In this document: piece by piece, positions 7,680 through 15,697 of the stretch
Layout: each line of letters begins with the position of its first letter
Position numbering within the stretch: position 1 is the first letter of the stretch
Assembly: GCF_018998565.1 (NCBI RefSeq)
Contig: NZ_JAHNZO010000005.1
Span: forward strand, 124,001-188,000
Source of the DNA: Paenibacillus oleatilyticus
Lineage (GTDB): Bacteria > Bacillota > Bacilli > Paenibacillales > NBRC-103111
Direction: 5' to 3'
Length of the DNA stretch: 64,000 nucleotides
Translations under genes and position numbers: made by a program
The notes under the pieces: generated by a model
The model's database searches: none
Seen by the model: only the letters and a program-made list of their open reading frames with translations
Told to the model about the DNA's origin: nothing

Positions 7680-9053
7680 ATGAGCACGGAGATCAAGCAA
7701 CTGACCGAGAAGCTGCAGCTCACGCTCGATCCCGATCAGCTGACCAACTGCATGCGCTGCGGCTTTTGCCAGACGGCTTGTCCGACGTTTCAGGAGACGG
7801 GGCTGGAGGCGGCGTCGCCGCGGGGCCGGATCGCGCTGATGAAGGCCGTCTATGACGGCAAGATGGAGCCGGACGCGGCGTTCCGCTCGCAGATGGAGCT
7901 ATGCCTCGGCTGTCGGGCCTGCGAGCCGGCCTGCCCGTCGGATGTCAAGTACGGTCAGCTCATCGAACAGGCCCGCGAGTCGATCGCGGCGGTAACTGCC
8001 GAGCGGTGGCCGGTGCGGACGGTGAAGCGGCTGTTCATGGAGCGGCTGTTTCCGCATCACGGCCGGATGCGGCTGCTCGGCTCGTCGCTGAAGCTGTACC
8101 AAACGAGCGGATTGCAGAAGCTGGCGCGCGGGCTCGGCGTCATGAAGCTGTTCCCGCCTCATATGCGCGAGATGGAAGCGGTGCTGCCGCAAGCGGCCGG
8201 CGACGGCGTCATCCGCCGTTGGGAGAAGCTCGGCCTGCCTGCCCGTTGGGAACAGGGCGAAGGCGGACAGTCGCTGCTCGTGATCCCGGCCGAGGGCGAA
8301 CGTCTCGGGCGGGTCGGGATGTTCCGCGGCTGCATTATGGATGTGCTATTCACGGAGACGAACGTGAACACGATCAAACTGCTCCGCCTGGCAGGCTACG
8401 AGGTCGTGGTCCCGGCCTCGCAGACGTGCTGCGGCGCGCTGCACGCCCATGCCGGCGAACGGGAGAGCGCCCGCCGTCTGGCCTGGACCAACATCGCCGC
8501 CTTCGGCGCGGCCCGCGTAGATGCCGTCGTCAGCAACGCCGGCGGCTGCGGCGCTACCCTGAAGGAGGTGGACCACCTCCTTCACGGCGATCCCGAGGAG
8601 GCGGAGGCCCGCCGGTTCGCCGCGCAGGTCCGCGACGTATCGGAGCTGCTCGCCGAAGGGCGTCCGCTGCCGCTGAAGCCGCTCGGCCAGGGGGCGGAGC
8701 AGGTGACGGTCACGTACCAGGACTCGTGTCATCTGCGCAACGTGATGCGCGTCTCATCGGCCCCGCGGCAGCTGATCCGGACCGTGCCCGGCGCGAAGCT
8801 GCAGGAGCTGCCTGACGCCGACCGCTGCTGCGGCTCCGCCGGGATCTACAATTTGACGCAGCCGGAGATGTCCGCCAGCGTGCTCGACCATAAGATGGAG
8901 CAAGTGGAGCGCACCCGGGCGCACGTCATTCTGACGGCGAATCCGGGCTGTCTGCTTCAGATGAAATGGGGCGTGCACCGCCACGGGAAAGACAAGACGA
9001 TGCAGGCGATGCATCTGGTTGATTTTCTCGCCGAATCGGCGGGGGAGCGGTAG
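7680..9053 (+). CDS. glcF: Glycolate/lactate oxidase iron-sulfur subunit GlcF
   Basis: This 457-residue protein carries electrons from GlcD to the respiratory chain. Near the N-terminus are two ferredoxin-type [4Fe-4S] motifs, CMRCGFCQTACP (about residues 24-35) and CLGCRACEPACP (about 75-86). Two cysteine-rich CCG domains follow, with CCGALHAHAGE and CCGSAGIYN, the heterodisulfide-reductase-like fold. It begins three bases after glcD, so translation is coupled. There is no third subunit gene (glcE) here, as is usual in Bacillota. The substrate could be glycolate or lactate; the sequence does not separate these. Confidence 0.9.
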   Translation: MSTEIKQLTEKLQLTLDPDQLTNCMRCGFCQTACPTFQETGLEAASPRGRIALMKAVYDGKMEPDAAFRSQMELCLGCRACEPACPSDVKYGQLIEQARESIAAVTAERWPVRTVKRLFMERLFPHHGRMRLLGSSLKLYQTSGLQKLARGLGVMKLFPPHMREMEAVLPQAAGDGVIRRWEKLGLPARWEQGEGGQSLLVIPAEGERLGRVGMFRGCIMDVLFTETNVNTIKLLRLAGYEVVVPASQTCCGALHAHAGERESARRLAWTNIAAFGAARVDAVVSNAGGCGATLKEVDHLLHGDPEEAEARRFAAQVRDVSELLAEGRPLPLKPLGQGAEQVTVTYQDSCHLRNVMRVSSAPRQLIRTVPGAKLQELPDADRCCGSAGIYNLTQPEMSASVLDHKMEQVERTRAHVILTANPGCLLQMKWGVHRHGKDKTMQAMHLVDFLAESAGER

Positions 9054-9072
9054 TACGCAGCGTCACCCTAAT

Positions 9073-9349
9073 GCCGGCATATCCGTTGAGGATTATGCCG
9101 ATCAGAGTGTTGAGAAAGTGGTCTAAGCAAAAATAGAGAAACAAACGGAGGTGGGGAATCCACTGGAGAAGCGATAGCGGCCGCCTTTGTCTTCGGGAAA
9201 TGTCCGCTAGTAAGCGGCTTCCAATCAAATTTCCCGAAGACAAGAGTGGTCGGAAGTGGATACCCCACCCCTTCGTTACCTCTATAATCCCATTTGACCA
9301 CTTTCTCAACAAGCTCGCCGGCATATCCGTTGAGGATATGCCGGTTTTT
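9073..9349 (+). terminator. glcF terminator and a duplicate copy on either side of the repeat element
   Basis: The hairpin with arms GCCGGCATATCC and GGATATGCCGG at 9318-9345 is followed by TTTTTG and is a good terminator. A nearly identical 28-bp copy without a T run lies at 9073-9100 in the same orientation. The inverted-repeat element sits between the two copies. Confidence 0.7.
9109..9310. repeat. Inverted-repeat (MITE-like) element, copy A
   Basis: This 202-bp non-coding element has long terminal inverted repeats. The outer 15 bp (GTTGAGAAAGTGGTC, 9109-9123) are perfectly inverted at 9296-9310, and a further inner block containing GTGGGG(A/T)ATCCACT is inverted with few mismatches. A central fold-back, GTCTTCGGGAAAT at 9189-9201 with its exact complement at 9229-9241, encloses CCGCTAGTAAGCGG. 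A second, divergent copy lies in opposite orientation at 47544-47805. No transposase is encoded. It fits a miniature inverted-repeat element; the mobilising transposase is unknown. Confidence 0.72.
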
Positions 9350-9629
9350 GCTATTGACGCTCTGCATAAGCACCAAAACGGGCTTGTCCCCGGTCCGCTC
9401 TTCAATCGACTCCAGCGCTTCGGATACCTTCACCTTGCTTTTTCCGCCAGCTGTTATCCTTTTCTCCTTAGGGAATTTGTCGAAAAAAATAAAAAAAGAT
9501 GCGCCGATCTCTTAAAAATAACGTGTTAAAAGCGGAATGTAAAAATTTTAATATCAAATCCTTGTCTAAAAATGTCGATAAATATGTTGAAAAATGTCGA
9601 ATAAAATCAGGACTTCAGGGGGACTGCGG
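9311..9629. other. Intergenic region with a possible decayed small gene on the minus strand
   Basis: On the minus strand AAGGAG (about 9464-9469) is followed at ideal spacing by ATA (9455-9457) rather than ATG, then a frame reading ITAGGKSKVKVSEALES and on through DKPVLVLMQSV into the terminator and the repeat element. A GTG at 9433 is the first standard start. This looks like a short gene that lost its start codon or 3' end, but I do not recognise the product. On the plus strand the stretch also holds the putative sigma-D promoter of the next gene. Confidence 0.35.
9555..9581 (+). promoter_or_regulatory. Putative sigma-D (flagellar/chemotaxis) promoter
   Basis: CAAA at 9555-9558 and GTCGATAA at 9574-9581 are separated by 15 bp. 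This resembles the Bacillus sigma-D consensus TAAA-N15-GCCGATAT. It lies 48 bp ahead of a chemoreceptor gene, a typical sigma-D target. Confidence 0.5.
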
Positions 9630-11324
9630 ATGAAGATTTCAAGCTGGTTAAAGGTGATGGGCGGACTTTTATTGGTATTATCGCTGCTCAACTGGTTCAG
9701 CGTCAGCAAGCTGGAGAACGGGATCGCCCAGGAGCGGCTGGCGGTACAACGGCAGGCGGAGTTCAAGCAGCTCGGCTTCGACTTGAAGAACGCCTCCGAT
9801 TACTTGACCGAAGAGATGAGAAGATATGTTCAGTTCGGGGACAAGCAGCATTACGATAATTATTGGAAAGAGGTCAAGGAGACCAAGTCGCGCGACAAGG
9901 TTCTCGAACAGCTGAAAGCGCTTCAAGCGCCGCAGGAAGAGCTGGATCTGATCGAGAAAGCGAAGAACAGCTCCGACACCTTGATCAAAACCGAGGAAGC
10001 CGCCATGAAGGCGGTGGAGGAGAAAAATTTCGACAATGCCCGGAAGCTTATGTTCGGCGAACAGTACGATGCCAGCAAAAAAGAAATTATGGGCTATATC
10101 CAGCAGTTTCAAACCAAGATGAACACCCGGGCCCAGCAGGAAGCGGACGCGGCCCGTCAGACGGCTACCTCCATGATGAACTTCGCGGTAATCCTGCTGG
10201 TGGTGACGTTCCTGACCTTGTTCGGCATTTTTGCTTTGATCTTTATCAAGCTGCGGCCTTTAAAAACGGTGAATGAGAAAATTGCCGAGCTGGCCGGCAA
10301 CGGCGGCGATCTGACGGCGAGGCTGACCTCGAATACGAAGGACGAGATCGGCGAAATCGCAGGCTCGCTTAACCGGATGCTGGACAGTCTGCACGGCATG
10401 ATCAAGGAGATTACCGGCACCTCCGAGAAGGTCTGGGAGACGTCGGAGAAGCTGATTGCCAATACGAAGCAAACCTTTGCCGCAACCGAGGAAATCGGCA
10501 AGCGGATGGCGGTGATCGAGCAAGGGGCCGTCATTTCGGTGCAGAACACGCTGGACGGATCGCGGGCCATCGAAGAAATGGCCAAAGGCGTGCAGCGGGT
10601 GGCCGAATCGGCTACCGAGCTGTCCGAGGCCGCTGTGGATACGGAGAAAGAAGCTGTGGACGGCTTCGGCCAGATGGAACAGGCCAAGCGGCAAATGGAC
10701 CAGATCGACGAGTCCGTTACCAAATCTGCCGAGATCGTATCCAAGCTGGACGAACGCTCGTCCCATATCGGGCAAATTGCCGATACGATCGCTACGTTGT
10801 CCAAGCAGACGAATCTGCTTGCGCTCAACGCTTCGATCGAAGCGGCCCGGGCGGGCGAGCATGGCCGGGGCTTCGCGGTCGTGGCGGCGGAAATCCGCAA
10901 GCTGGCGGAAGGCTCCGCCGCCTCGGCAGGACAGATCGGCGAGCTGCTCCAGGAAATTCGCAGCGATTCGACGGAAACGGTCAAAGCGATGCAGCGGGTA
11001 AGCGAAGAGGTGGCCCTGGGCAGCCACAAGGTGCGGGCCGCCAGCGATTCGTTCCAAAAAATATTGCAGGCCACCAAAGAGGTCGCCGTCCAAATCCAAG
11101 AGGTTTCGGCCATTTCGGAGGAAATGGCGGCAGGCTCGGAGGAAATTGCCGCCTCCGTCTCCGATATGGCCGATGTGGCCAGAGAATCTCTGGACGGCGT
11201 GCAGATCGTCAATGACAAAACCCAAGCGCAAACCGCTTTGGTGCAGGAGGTTTCCTCCTTGTCCGAAGGATTGAGCCGGGAGGCGGAAAATCTGGAAACG
11301 CTGGTCCGCAAGTTTACAATATAA
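9630..11324 (+). CDS. Methyl-accepting chemotaxis protein
   Basis: This 564-residue chemoreceptor senses an outside signal and controls CheA. It has an N-terminal membrane helix (about residues 7-25), an extracytoplasmic four-helix-type sensor region to about 175, a second membrane helix (about 178-202), a HAMP domain and a long cytoplasmic coiled coil. The signalling tip is typical: [20 protein letters not shown] followed by [19 protein letters not shown] start at the ATG at 9630 because GGGGGA lies six bases upstream; the frame is open further upstream. It faces a second receptor gene tail to tail across a shared terminator. The ligand cannot be told from sequence. Confidence 0.88.
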   Translation: MKISSWLKVMGGLLLVLSLLNWFSVSKLENGIAQERLAVQRQAEFKQLGFDLKNASDYLTEEMRRYVQFGDKQHYDNYWKEVKETKSRDKVLEQLKALQAPQEELDLIEKAKNSSDTLIKTEEAAMKAVEEKNFDNARKLMFGEQYDASKKEIMGYIQQFQTKMNTRAQQEADAARQTATSMMNFAVILLVVTFLTLFGIFALIFIKLRPLKTVNEKIAELAGNGGDLTARLTSNTKDEIGEIAGSLNRMLDSLHGMIKEITGTSEKVWETSEKLIANTKQTFAATEEIGKRMAVIEQGAVISVQNTLDGSRAIEEMAKGVQRVAESATELSEAAVDTEKEAVDGFGQMEQAKRQMDQIDESVTKSAEIVSKLDERSSHIGQIADTIATLSKQTNLLALNASIEAARAGEHGRGFAVVAAEIRKLAEGSAASAGQIGELLQEIRSDSTETVKAMQRVSEEVALGSHKVRAASDSFQKILQATKEVAVQIQEVSAISEEMAAGSEEIAASVSDMADVARESLDGVQIVNDKTQAQTALVQEVSSLSEGLSREAENLETLVRKFTI

Positions 11325-11350
11325 GCATGAAACCATGTGCGAAATGGAAA

Positions 11351-11401
11351 AGGGAGGAAGTCCGCAGCGCGTATACGCTGCAGGGACTTCCTCCCTTTTT
11401 T
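11351..11401. terminator. Bidirectional terminator between two chemoreceptor genes
   Basis: AGGGAGGAAGTCC (11351-11363) pairs with its complement at 11384-11396, and an inner GCAGCG/CGCTGC pair extends the stem. T and A runs flank it for both directions. Confidence 0.85.
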
Positions 11402-11419
11402 GGGACGCCTGGAGCGCCC

Positions 11420-13159
11420 TTACAATTTGAACCGGTTGACCAGTTCGGATAAATCCTGCGCCGTCCGGCTTAACGATTCCGCGGACGAAGCAATTTCTTC
11501 CGCAGAGGCGAGCTGTTCTTCGGTCGTAGCGGCAATCGTCTGTGCCGACTCGGCGGAATGTCTGGCAATTTGGTTCATCTCCGAAGCGGAAGCGGACACC
11601 TGCTCCGAGCTTGCCGCCATTTCTTCGGCTGCCGCCGCCACTTCCTGAATTTTACCGGAGACGTCGTTTGCGGTACGGGTGATTTGCTGGAACGCTTCAT
11701 CCGCCTCGGTCACGGCTTGGAGGCCGATTCGCACCTCCGACAAGCTGCGGTTCATCGTGAGCACCGCTTTGGACGTATCGGTTTGAATCTGTGTGATGAT
11801 GTCCGAGATGCTTTGAACGGCTTCGCCGGACTGCTGGGCAAGCTTCTTCACCTCGTTCGCGACGACGGCGAAGCCTTGTCCATGCTCACCCGCTCTTGCC
11901 GCCTCGATGGAGGCGTTGAGCGCCAAGAGACCCGTTTGCGAAGCGATGTCGTTGATGATTTGCAGAATGCCGCCGACGTTCACGGAATGCGTCTCCAACG
12001 TCTTGATATCGTCGCTCGCTTGTCCGACCGAATCGCTTAGAGCGTTCATTCGGCTCCTCGCTGCTTGAATGGCGTCATTGCCATGCTGCGCTTGGACGGC
12101 GGATTCTTGAGACAGCTCGGATACGTCCGACGTCGTTTCGGCGATGCGTTGAATGCCTGCGGCCATCTCTTCCATCGCTCTTCCGGTTTCGTCCGAGCGC
12201 ATCAGCTGACTTTCCGTGCCGGAAGCCATCTCTTGGATGGACAGCGTAACGGTTTTGGTCGCTATCGTATTTTGCTCCGAGCTGGCTTGCAGCTCCTCGG
12301 AGGAAGCGGCAACCGTCGTGGATGCTTCTTGAATTTGCACCACGGTCATTTTGAGATGAGCTACCATATCGTTCAGGGAAACAACCAGACTTCCGATCTC
12401 GTCCTTTTGCTTAACCGCGAGCGGTTCGACCGTCAAGTCGCCGCCGGCCACCCGGTGCAGCGCTTCGGATACAAGCTTCACGGGCTTGGATATGATGCGG
12501 ATCATCACGATGACCAAGGCGATTCCGATTATGACCGAAATAACGATTATGCCAATCGTAAGCTGGATAGTGCTTTGATAGATTTGCCCGCTTTCCTGCG
12601 TTGCCGTCTTGGCGCCTTCGTTATTGATTTTGATCATCTTGTCCAGCAGCTTTTGCATTTCGTCATAGGTTTGCTGGGATTGCGCCATCATCGCCGTCAG
12701 TTCTTTTTCCTGCTTCACCGCGCCTCGAACCAGGTCGATTTGCTTGCCCAACGTTACGGTGCGATCATAAACTTCTTTATAACTGTTCCATTTCGCCCGA
12801 AGCTGCTCCGTATTGATGCGATCTTCGTCGCTAACGAACGTCTCGCTGTATAGATCCAGCTGCTTGTCGATTTCCGCAAACGTAGCATCGGCTTCCTGAA
12901 TGTATTGTTGTTTTTTGGCGACTTCCGGATTGGTCAAAATTTTATATTGCAAAACAAGAACGTGTTCTGTCAAGTAGTTAACGTTGTTGGCAATCCCTAC
13001 TCCCGAAAGCCAAGCGCCGGTAATTTCCTCCGTCTTGGATTGCATCTTTGCTCCCCGGTCCAGCGAGTTGAGGCCGAAGCCGGCCAGCAGCAAGATCAGG
13101 AGCAAAAACGACAAGAACAGTTTTCTCCCGACTGATAGCATAAAGTGATGTTTGCCCAT
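11420..13159 (-). CDS. Methyl-accepting chemotaxis protein
   Basis: This 579-residue receptor has an N-terminal membrane helix (about 12-32), a periplasm-side helical sensor domain, a second helix (about 190-212), HAMP (about 212-265) and a methyl-accepting signalling domain with [20 protein letters not shown] and [19 protein letters not shown]. The start ATG follows AAAGGAGAG. The sensor domain is not similar in sequence to that of the convergent receptor, so the two likely detect different signals. The minus-strand GTCGATAA at 13191-13198 resembles a sigma-D -10 box, but its -35 partner is weak. Confidence 0.88.
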   Translation of the reverse strand: MGKHHFMLSVGRKLFLSFLLLILLLAGFGLNSLDRGAKMQSKTEEITGAWLSGVGIANNVNYLTEHVLVLQYKILTNPEVAKKQQYIQEADATFAEIDKQLDLYSETFVSDEDRINTEQLRAKWNSYKEVYDRTVTLGKQIDLVRGAVKQEKELTAMMAQSQQTYDEMQKLLDKMIKINNEGAKTATQESGQIYQSTIQLTIGIIVISVIIGIALVIVMIRIISKPVKLVSEALHRVAGGDLTVEPLAVKQKDEIGSLVVSLNDMVAHLKMTVVQIQEASTTVAASSEELQASSEQNTIATKTVTLSIQEMASGTESQLMRSDETGRAMEEMAAGIQRIAETTSDVSELSQESAVQAQHGNDAIQAARSRMNALSDSVGQASDDIKTLETHSVNVGGILQIINDIASQTGLLALNASIEAARAGEHGQGFAVVANEVKKLAQQSGEAVQSISDIITQIQTDTSKAVLTMNRSLSEVRIGLQAVTEADEAFQQITRTANDVSGKIQEVAAAAEEMAASSEQVSASASEMNQIARHSAESAQTIAATTEEQLASAEEIASSAESLSRTAQDLSELVNRFKL

Positions 13160-13338
13160 TATGTTCTCTCCTTTGTTGTGTTCACTCCTTTTATCGACAC
13201 AATTCGATAAAATTATGAGGTATTTTCTGGGTGAATTTTTTGGTTGTTAAAACAAATTGGAAGAGTATGCGTTTTCGCGTGCTTTTGTGCTACACTGTCA
13301 TCGAAAGGGAGGACATCTAAACTGGAAAGGCGACCCCC

Positions 13339-13797
13339 GTGATACAAGGATTGTACGAAGCTCATTTGCCGGTAAGAGATCTGAAGCGATCCATCGCGTT
13401 TTATGAAAACATCGGCCTGGAACTGGCGCATCAAGGCCGCGGCCTGGCCTTTTTCTGGATTGAGAAGGGAAAGAGCTGGCTCGGTCTGTGGGAGGCGGAA
13501 CAGGTGAACGTCCCGTACCATCCGTCGTTAAGACATATCGCCTTTCAAGTGGAACTGGAGGATATAAAGCGGGCCAAGCAGTGGCTTGCGGACAAGGGGA
13601 TTGAGGTGAGGGAAGCTTTCGGGTTTGCGCCGACGGGTCCCATCGTGCTGCCCAACCGGCCACATGCGCACGCAGCCATATATTTCGAGGACCCGGACGG
13701 CAATTCGCTGGAGTTCATTTGCCCGATTGAGCTGGACACGTCTCCCCTGACGCAGATGATCTACTTGGAAGAGTGGGAGAATCAGCTCAAGGGATGA
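13339..13797 (+). CDS. VOC (glyoxalase/bleomycin-resistance fold) protein
   Basis: This 152-residue protein starts at GTG. It has the paired beta-alpha-beta-beta-beta modules of the vicinal oxygen chelate fold: HLPVRDLKRSIAFYENIGLEL near the N-terminus and IYFEDPDGNSLEFICPIE near residues 112-130. His9, His74 and Glu125 sit where metal ligands are usual in the family. VOC proteins include fosfomycin-type thiol transferases, glyoxalases and dioxygenases, and nothing here decides between them. It stands alone upstream of a region of decayed sequence. Confidence 0.75.
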   Translation: MIQGLYEAHLPVRDLKRSIAFYENIGLELAHQGRGLAFFWIEKGKSWLGLWEAEQVNVPYHPSLRHIAFQVELEDIKRAKQWLADKGIEVREAFGFAPTGPIVLPNRPHAHAAIYFEDPDGNSLEFICPIELDTSPLTQMIYLEEWENQLKG

Positions 13798-14074
13798 TGG
13801 CGCACAGTGGATAAACCACTTTTCGTAGTTGAAAAAATTTGGTTGAATCGTTCCAGTGTCGATTGCATGTTTTTCAGAAAAATGGAGCGGAGGTGATGTT
13901 GAAGAATTAGATGAACTGAGAGACGTTCTACTGGTGGGAGGAGGAGGACTTGTGCTCGGTTCGCTTTTACGAGCCAACAGGTCAACACTTCCATCTCTAC
14001 AGCGCTACCTGGGTTCTGCCAATCAGATCATTTACTTCGTAAGGCGGTATTTACCTAAATTAGGAGGTATTTAT

Positions 14075-14513
14075 ATGAAACTGAAAAAAACACTGTCTAC
14101 TCTTATTATTTCCGGAGCCCTCTTGCTCTCGGCTCAACCGGCGTTTGCTGCTTATGAATCTGAACCCAACGACGAGTTGGAAACTGCACAAGTAATTAAC
14201 CTCAATACACTCTATGAGGCAACCTTTTCCGCTCCATCAGACAGAGATTGGTTTCAATTTACTATACCATCTAATGGAGATTTACATTGTATCTTCTAAA
14301 CCATCCGGAACCAACTTTTATATTATTCCATGGAAATATAATAATGCTACAGGAGAATGGGTAAATGTATTTAGTACTATTGAGCATGCCCCGACAAGAA
14401 CTCACGATGTTATTGTTCTGAGAGATGTTAAGGCCGGTGATAGATTCGCGTATCAAGTCTACAATCACAGTAGTTCTACCAATGTTCCATACTACACCTA
14501 TTTTGAAAGTTGA
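14075..14513 (+). pseudogene. Frameshifted secreted protein with PPC-like beta domain
   Basis: A gene begins at ATG 14075 with TAGGAGG eight bases upstream. It encodes a signal peptide (MKLKKTLSTLIISGALLLS, cleavage near AQPAFA-AYES), then ESEPNDELETAQVINLN and DRDWFQFTIP, the hallmark of bacterial pre-peptidase C-terminal (PPC) domains. Frame 1 stops at 14297-14299. The domain continues smoothly in the next frame from about 14274 (EIYIVSSKPSGTNFYIIPW) to a TGA at 14511, ending in PYYTYFES. One extra base near 14273-14276 explains this. It may be a true mutation or a sequencing error. The intact product would be about 145 residues. Base composition is more AT-rich than the neighbours. Confidence 0.7.
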
Positions 14514-14530
14514 TAGTCGTTATTAGATGT

Positions 14531-14559
14531 AAAGGGGCTGCAACGTGCGCCCCTTTTTT
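14531..14559. terminator. Terminator shared by the PPC-like gene and the hydrolase gene
   Basis: AAAGGGGC (14531-14538) pairs with GCCCCTTT (14549-14556), followed by a T run. It lies between the two convergent genes. Confidence 0.8.
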
Positions 14560-14569
14560 ATATTCAAAT

Positions 14570-15394
14570 TTAACAAGTGTCCCGCGCCACCGTATCGAGC
14601 CAGAGTCCGACATGATGCTGCACCAGCTCCCGCTGTTCGATCTGCAGCAGATGGCCGGCTCCGTCCAATATGGCATAGGTTGCACGAGGGAACGATTCCA
14701 GCACGCGAAAATGATCCTTGTACCCGCAGATCGCGTCCTGCCGTCCGAGGAGAAACAGCGTCGGCTGCGGAAAACGGCTGTCCTCCGGGATCGGATCGCA
14801 TTGAAAATGGTACCCTTGCGTGCGCCACTCCGAAGACAGAAATGCACGGTCGGCGAGCGGACGCCCCGGCTGCCATTCCTCCCGGAACAGTTCCCAGTTC
14901 GCCCGCGATTGCACGGTGGCCAACGTTTCGAAGGCTGCCCGTACCTCCGGATCGAGCTCGGCCAGCAGCGCCTCGTCGCGGACCGGCACGCTTCGTTCGG
15001 GGAGGGTGCGGGTCTTCCGGTGAAGCGCCGGAGCGAGAAGACACAGCCCGTCCGCCCGGCGGTGCTCGGCGCGCCAGATCCCTTGCGCCATGTAGCCGCC
15101 GAACGACATCCCCATGAGCGCGAACCGCTCGTTGTCCGGCAGGATCGCCCGGAGGCCGTCCAGCAGAACCGACAGCAGGTCGTCGGAGGTTTTCATCCAA
15201 GGCTCAACCGGACTCCGTCCGTGTGCCGGAATGTCGACGTAGATCCGCTTCCAGCCCGGCCGTTGCTCGAACAGCGGCTCCATCCACGCCATCATCGACC
15301 GGTGGTCGGTCGCCAGCGCATGCAGCACGATCAGCGGGTATCCTTCGCCACGGGTTTCGTAGTTTAGAGGCGGATTTGTTTTTTCGTTATTCAT
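14570..15394 (-). CDS. Alpha/beta-fold hydrolase
   Basis: This 274-residue cytoplasmic enzyme has the alpha/beta hydrolase core: VDIPAHGRSP after strand 4, the nucleophile elbow LMGMSFGGYMAQG (Ser about residue 97), an acid region at LGRQDAICGY and the catalytic His in LDGAGHLLQIEQ. The whole domain is present with a helical lid in the middle. Ribosome binding is weak (no clear GGAGG), so the start is less certain than the product. Substrate is unknown; esterase, lactonase or C-C hydrolase are all possible. Confidence 0.82.
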   Translation of the reverse strand: MNNEKTNPPLNYETRGEGYPLIVLHALATDHRSMMAWMEPLFEQRPGWKRIYVDIPAHGRSPVEPWMKTSDDLLSVLLDGLRAILPDNERFALMGMSFGGYMAQGIWRAEHRRADGLCLLAPALHRKTRTLPERSVPVRDEALLAELDPEVRAAFETLATVQSRANWELFREEWQPGRPLADRAFLSSEWRTQGYHFQCDPIPEDSRFPQPTLFLLGRQDAICGYKDHFRVLESFPRATYAILDGAGHLLQIEQRELVQHHVGLWLDTVARDTC

Positions 15395-15697
15395 TCTAGC
15401 TCTGGCCCACTTTCCTTAGTCAGTCGCCGGTAATAACAGCGCACGGCAGATGCCTTAATTGGCCTTAGTATACTGCAATTCGGAGAATAGAGGAACTGTA
15501 ATGACTTATTGGCCAAAAACCAGGCGAATAGGATAAAATTCGACACAATTAACGAACGTGCGTTCCTCTATCTTTTAACCGGATGCATTCGCTTCCCGGA
15601 TAACGCATCCGTGTTCCTTTATTTTCCAATTCAGAGCCTGTACCCTGTAAGCCCTACCTTCCTATAAACCGCTCCGCCCCCGTATGAGCCGGCATTC
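15395..15697. other. Gene-free stretch
   Basis: No coding region, clear promoter or terminator was found. A weak inverted repeat GGATGC/GCATCC lies near 15580-15610 without a T run on either strand. Confidence 0.4.

Noticed and set aside
8926-9405. Minus-strand frame of 159 codons spanning the end of glcF and repeat copy A
   Set aside because: It is formed by reading through the repeat and two hairpins; no domain and no ribosome binding site.
12065-12853. Plus-strand frame opposite the second chemoreceptor
   Set aside because: No start signal and unrelated low-complexity sequence; the receptor on the other strand is complete.
13856-14074. Open frame continuing upstream of the frameshifted PPC-like gene
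   Set aside because: The signal peptide and a TAGGAGG site place the real start at 14075; the upstream residues match nothing.
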